A DNA stretch of 64,000 bases from Xiphias gladius (lineage: Eukaryota > Chordata > Actinopteri > Istiophoriformes > Xiphiidae): contig NC_053416.1 in NCBI RefSeq assembly GCF_016859285.1, positions 18,170,210 to 18,234,209 of the forward strand, written 5' to 3'. A program made the translations under genes and the position numbers. Within the stretch, counting starts at the first letter, position 1, and every line of letters starts with the position of its first letter. Shown in pieces: positions 59,001 to 64,000 of this stretch. The notes under the pieces are model-generated. The model worked only from the letters and a program-made list of their open reading frames with translations. It did no database searches and had not been told where the DNA came from.

Positions 59001-61940
59001 TGTATCTTCATTGCCTCAACAGAGTAGCACAGCAGCCAGACAATACCGTGGTTAACTGATGAATAATTTAGTAGAGCATTGCTATCCAGACAAGACATGA
59101 AATAAATGACGCAATAAAAATCAATCAATAAGCTCCTGAACAGTTTAGAATGAATGGCATATAAAATAAATGGTCCAAACACACAAATGACCGCCAACTG
59201 ACTTTATATCTATAATTACAGTGTGCTATTTTCATGTTTGTACTAATATTACCAATGACCCTAAACCAATTCCTTGACAATGGCTTCACTGAGTGCTGTT
59301 TTTTATTGATAGACTGCACAGTACTGTTGTGTTCACGTGTGGGAACCTCCTCCCTGTGGTTCTGAGGCTGATACTGGGCTGTCAGAGTGCAACTTGTCAA
59401 ATTAGAACATCTGCTGTCATTGGCCCTGCCAGTCATCAAGGCGCTGCATCTTTTTCTGGTGTAATCAAAATGCCCAAACCTGCAGGTTCTTTCCACTGCT
59501 GTGGAAAGAATTTTGCCCTTCCGCTCACTGGCATTCATCTATTTTCAAGAAATGATTAACGACCTTATTATTGTTAAACACTGTATCAAATATTAATGAC
59601 ACAAGACACAGAAATCAATTTAAACAAATACCTTAGGGCTGGAAAAGGAGCCGAAGGTTGGGTTCTTTGCAAAACCTCTATATGGTCCAGATGACCAGAT
59701 CTCTTTTACTAGATTATGTTGAAGTAATATTCACAGCACAGGTACAGCGCACTGTACAAAGCTTGTTGTTGACTCAGCAAACCATTTTTTTATATATTGC
59801 TAGCAGGCAATAGCCAAAGTCAAACTTAACATGGCTGAAATGTTGTGAAAACTTTATCCTCTGCCTGTGATATTCTGTCACACTTTGCCAATTGTCCCCA
59901 AAGTGGAGTCCTCTTGGGGCTAGTCCTCATTCAAGTCTGCTAAAGCCAGTGACTAGAATTAGATGCAGAAATCCCTAAAACTGGTCAATTATTACCACTG
60001 TATTTTATCTCAAGTACGTGTAGCTGATCCTCTGATATGTTATTTAGAACATCTGCCTTTTTAGTAATCTGCCTTTTTATCTGCTGACCCTTATATTTAA
60101 TAACTCGTAAAATGGGTACTCCTGAGCACTAACTCTTGCACAGTTTCGTTTAGATTATATTACAGGATTACAAGACACAAGAAACCTCACATCCTCAGTC
60201 CTCAGATGAAGACAAAACTCTGGATTTAGATATTAGACTGTTTCAAACAAACAGCGCCACATCTTTGCAAAGTTCTTGCAGGCCGGAGGTCGGAGCTGAC
60301 TTGGATCTGTGTCAGAGGTTGATGTGATCCAGTAAGTCAGGGGTGTCAACCACCAGTGCTGCATGCTGCATCAGAGCCTGGCGGATGCTTGTGGATTGCC
60401 GTGGCAGGCCATGCTACAGGGTGGAACGGCAGCCACGGAGGAGCAGTGCGAGGAAAGGCAGCAAAGTAACCCTATTTATAGATGCGGGCAATGTGGGGCA
60501 TTGTTTGGGGGGGGTTGCAGTGGACTGAACGGTCTTCAAACTACAGCAACTGCAATACTTTACCTGGTTTTCCTGTAGTGGGTTTAAATGTAGTAGTCTA
60601 AGTGTTAATACTGTATGACCTCTGAAAATAGGTCAAATATAGAAAATAGTTGATAAAAAGGTACATATTGTTCTGACAAAGAGCATCAAGTATTGAGACT
60701 TATTATAGAAGGAAATCCATAACTACAAAAGAGTTGCAAAATTATAGCAAGTTTATTATTAATCATGATCATACTTAAGTCTTTATTTTCAGCTGAGAAA
60801 TATTGGGGCAAATCAAGTACAAGTAGGTCTGTCTTTCTGATGTCTATCAATTTATTTTAACCTTTGAGATCAATAAAACAACGGCTTGAAGCCAGACTTT
60901 AAGAAGAAGTCTACAGAAAATGAAGGAAAGTGATATCGACAGTCAACATGTCTTTTCCCGTGCATAATGAAGTCTCCATCTGTACCAATCAGTCACCTTG
61001 TTTGGAGCTGTAATTGCACTTCCCCTTTGGGATGATCAGTGTGCAGCGCAGTGTTTACTAGATGCGTGAATGACTGAACAAATGAACGAACAAATGTTGT
61101 AAAGGATACTCACCTTTTCTTTTACCACAGTGCAACTGACACAAAATACAAATCATACAAATTAAAATCAGGTGAAGGAGGTGGAATCAGTTAACTAAAA
61201 TTATGTGTGAGTCCCTCAGTCTGAATAGAAATGTTTATTGTATTTGTGAAATCTGCAGACAGCATCACATTTTGTCCCAAGTTCATCAGTCATTTGTATC
61301 TTAATAACTCTATCAGTGTCACAGATGCCTCCTGTTCATCAGTTCAGTTTGTGCTTATCACATAATGCAAACCCTAATGAACATCTAATATGCATTTAAA
61401 AACACCAGCAGAGGCTCCCTGTTTCTTTGTGCTTGTCTCATTGTGAAATGTTGGCAGTAAACATTGCTCTCAAAGAGCGCCCTGCTGTTGGATGAGATTG
61501 CAAGCAATTTAGTCAGGGATCAGCTTCTATTGGCAGGACTTGCATTAGCAGAAAGGAAAAACTGGAAAAACACATTTAGTTCTCTAACAATTCTAAATGA
61601 ATATTTGACATAAGAGTGAAATATTAAATTATCATATAAAATATCCCCCAGAGCATGTACGGACTTAAGTTTGCGTCACAGTTTTAGAGGAAATGTGAAT
61701 TATGGAGAATATCAATTGAAAGTCAGCCAAAGGACAGAAAGTTTATATTAGTCCTGTCCGTAAAACATCTGTTATTGAGATCTCATCAGGCAGGAAGAGG
61801 GACAAGGAATCTTTGAGAAAACAGAACGTTGATAATTAAAATTGCCAGGCTCGTTTTGTTCTGTGTGCGCTTTGCCTGTGGGATATTAAGTTAAAGACGT
61901 GAATTTTTAATCAAATTTCTGTTCATATTCCTCTGTGCTG
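59001..61940. other. Gene-poor region, no gene seen
   Basis: AT-rich with short frames only. One more G+C-rich patch (60280-60545) has a frame of about 60 codons, no recognised product and a run of eight G. Confidence 0.5.
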
Positions 61941-61947
61941 CTGCACC

Positions 61948-62223
61948 TTAGCTCCCTCTAGTTACCAACATGCTGCTCAAATAAGGCGTCCCAATTACCA
62001 GATTTTTAGATTTTTTTTTAAATTTTCTCCATTTGTGCACAATCTGTTCTACAAAATATTTTGATTCCGTTGCTGCTCTTTCTTGCAAAGATACCTTGAG
62101 AGGATCGTTACGTGACAGTTTAATTGCATACTCAATATCGGAGGGGACAAGTGGATGTTTCCCCTCACAATTCATCATGTTAACAAGAAAAGAAATGGTG
62201 GTACACTGAAACAATTCTGTCAT
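61948..62223 (-). other. Unidentified frame, 91 codons
   Basis: Minus-strand frame starting MTELFQCTTISFLVNMMNCE and rich in charged residues (VEQIVHKWRKFKKKSKN). The ATG directly follows a pyrimidine-containing AG acceptor-like sequence (TTGTTGTTCGCAG). No family recognised. It may be an exon of a gene lying further left on this strand, a transposon remnant, or chance. Confidence 0.2.
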
Positions 62224-62229
62224 CTGCGA

Positions 62230-63230
62230 ACAACAAATACCTTTAAGTTTTTGACTTGAATGTGCCTAATGATTTCAAAGAACTAAGATTAATTCCTCTA
62301 CATAACAAAAACATTGCCTCGAGCTTCCCTTCTTTCAATAGATGTCCTAATGCTTGTGCTGGTAATTAATTAATAGGATATATAAGGTGGAGGATAAACT
62401 CAACCAAACTAATTTTTCAGACACTGTACCTGACAGACATCTATGAGATTATCTCTTTGCAAAACTGTCTATATGGTTTTTCACTCAAACCAGAGCAGCT
62501 GCTGTGGTTTTTGGAGTAAAAAGCTGAATGAAAATTCTTCTCAGTGGCCCATGGTTGGAGACTCAGTAATATACTGTACATCAAAGTAAATAACATTAAA
62601 CTGTGTTATATAAATGTGCAGCGAGATCCTTTAAGGAATAAAGCAAAGACCCTTTTGAAAATGAATAGAGAAATACTCAGAAATACTCAGTCATAGCATC
62701 CAAATACATTATCAGTTCTGAATGGCTTTATATGCAATGTGAGCTGTGATCGCGGCTTTAAGGCTGTATCAGCTTGATGCATTAGAATTTGGGGATTTTA
62801 CCCCATTCTTTTATGAAGCTATGCTGAAGCTTAGTATCGATGCATGGGGAGTGACTGTTATCAGTTGCAGTATCTCTTAGGTCACGCCGATTCACAGTTC
62901 GAATTTAGGTTGTAACACTTAAGAATGCATCAAAGTTAATGAGTTCATGGAGATAAATAAACTCATTATTTATGGTATTTAGCTTACAACTCTATCACTG
63001 GGAAGCTGTGCAAACAGCTTGGTAATTATCTATGCAGTAAATTTCCAAACACTAATCAACACTGTGTGTCCAGTATTTAGTAAATTATGCAAATACTTTC
63101 ACGACCAACATTTTCTCTATTGACTAAATCATCAGTTTTAATTGGAATGGTGACTCCGTAAGGTGTGTTTTCCACAAAGTGGCTTTCTATATTGATGCCA
63201 GTTGCATGGCTCTTTATAAATAGCAGTGTT
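62230..63230. other. Intergenic, nothing recognised
   Basis: AT-rich DNA without a convincing exon or named repeat. Confidence 0.45.
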
Positions 63231-63259
63231 GGTCTACTGGTCGATCGGTCCACCACTTT

Positions 63260-63530
63260 AGTCCAGACTGAAATTTCTCAACAAATGTTTGCTGAATTGC
63301 TATGAAATTTTGTTCAGACGTTCAAGGTGTGCAGAGCATGAATCCGAAAGGACTTTGGTGATTCCCCGGCTTTTCCTTTAGCGCCAGCATGAGGTTCACC
63401 ATTGTGGCTTTTAGCGAAATATCTCAACAAATACGCTGAATGGACTGCCATGAAATGTGGTGCACACATTCATGTCCCCCTTAGGATGAATTGTAATAAC
63501 TTTTTTGATCCCCTGACTTAAAAGATAAGC
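63260..63530. repeat. Dispersed teleost repeat, two related units
   Basis: Unit 1 (about 63270-63395) and unit 2 (about 63415-63530) share the order 'gaaat.tctcaacaaat', 'gctgaat', 'ctgccatgaaat', 'ttcat / gaat', 'actttggtgattcccc'. The wording is that of a common fish interspersed repeat, here as two diverged tandem units. Confidence 0.6.
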
Positions 63531-64000
63531 ATTGCCATAGACTCCATTTTTCCTTTAGTAAGTTACTAATTTGTCCAAAATTGCATTATAACACATAATG
63601 TATAACCCTTGCCAAAGTCAGAAAAATTAAAAACAACAGAATGGAAATAATCTCAGAGGAGAAAGTTTTGTGAACTTCTGAATAGATTAAAAGATACGTA
63701 CATCTGATACATCAGATAAATATGTCTTTTGACAGCTGACCCTTCTCCTGCTTGTAATCCCCTAAAATAAAGTGATATGCCTACTTCTTACCACAAGTAG
63801 AGTTGTGAGCTGAGCGATAGTAGAGAACTGAAAATAATGAAATAATTAGACATTATATTAATTTGTACAGTAATTACAACCCAAGTTTCCATCATCCAGA
63901 AGGTTCTGTAGTTATCACCTGTAGGTCAAACATAAACACATCTTCTGCTGTGGACGTGTTCTAATGGACTGATCACTCAAAGCTGTCAGACAAGACAACT

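Overview
The window is genomic DNA of a ray-finned (teleost) fish. The genes are split into small exons with consensus GT/AG boundaries, the proteins are vertebrate-specific, and introns and intergenic DNA carry typical fish repeats: Tc1-like, hAT, pogo and piggyBac-type elements, LINE relics and long CA microsatellites. Gene names rest on protein patterns and remembered family sequences; no database search was run. The species cannot be named.

Layout. (1) 1-2165, minus: the 5' half of mtmr2 (myotubularin-related lipid phosphatase), five coding exons, running off the left edge. (2) 4257-5704, minus: complete cwc15 (spliceosome protein), six coding exons plus a 5' UTR exon near 6.9 kb. (3) 9706-19689, plus: a znf185-like LIM-domain gene with one very large acidic, repetitive exon; its long intron holds a hAT MITE and a pogo-type transposase ORF. 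(4) 20734-25017, minus: plp1/DM20 myelin proteolipid gene, seven coding exons whose sizes nearly all match the mammalian gene, tail to tail with znf185. (5) 29470-39663 (5' UTR exon to about 43.56 kb), minus: complete nlgn3 (neuroligin 3), five constitutive coding exons plus a phase-compatible 60-bp cassette at the position of neuroligin splice site A. (6) 47960-55188, plus: complete cchcr1 (coiled-coil alpha-helical rod protein 1), 19 coding exons, 872 codons. (7) 55.2-64 kb: gene-poor, with a full-length decayed Tc1-like transposon at 57526-58998 and a repeat near the right end.

The genes do not form one pathway. plp1 and nlgn3 are both nervous-system membrane proteins (myelin, synapse), cwc15 is housekeeping, and mtmr2 is a phosphoinositide phosphatase known for peripheral myelin disease when lost. 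By general knowledge the human orthologues lie on 11q (MTMR2, CWC15), X (ZNF185, PLP1, NLGN3) and 6p (CCHCR1), so the block joins several ancestral segments.

I see no obviously new multi-gene system. The most interesting signals are a roughly 100-bp (TG)n tract taking the place of the polypyrimidine tract before an in-frame nlgn3 exon, the unannotated-looking nlgn3 site-A cassette, an intact pogo transposase frame whose first catalytic Asp is Asn, and a TTAA-flanked MITE inside plp1.
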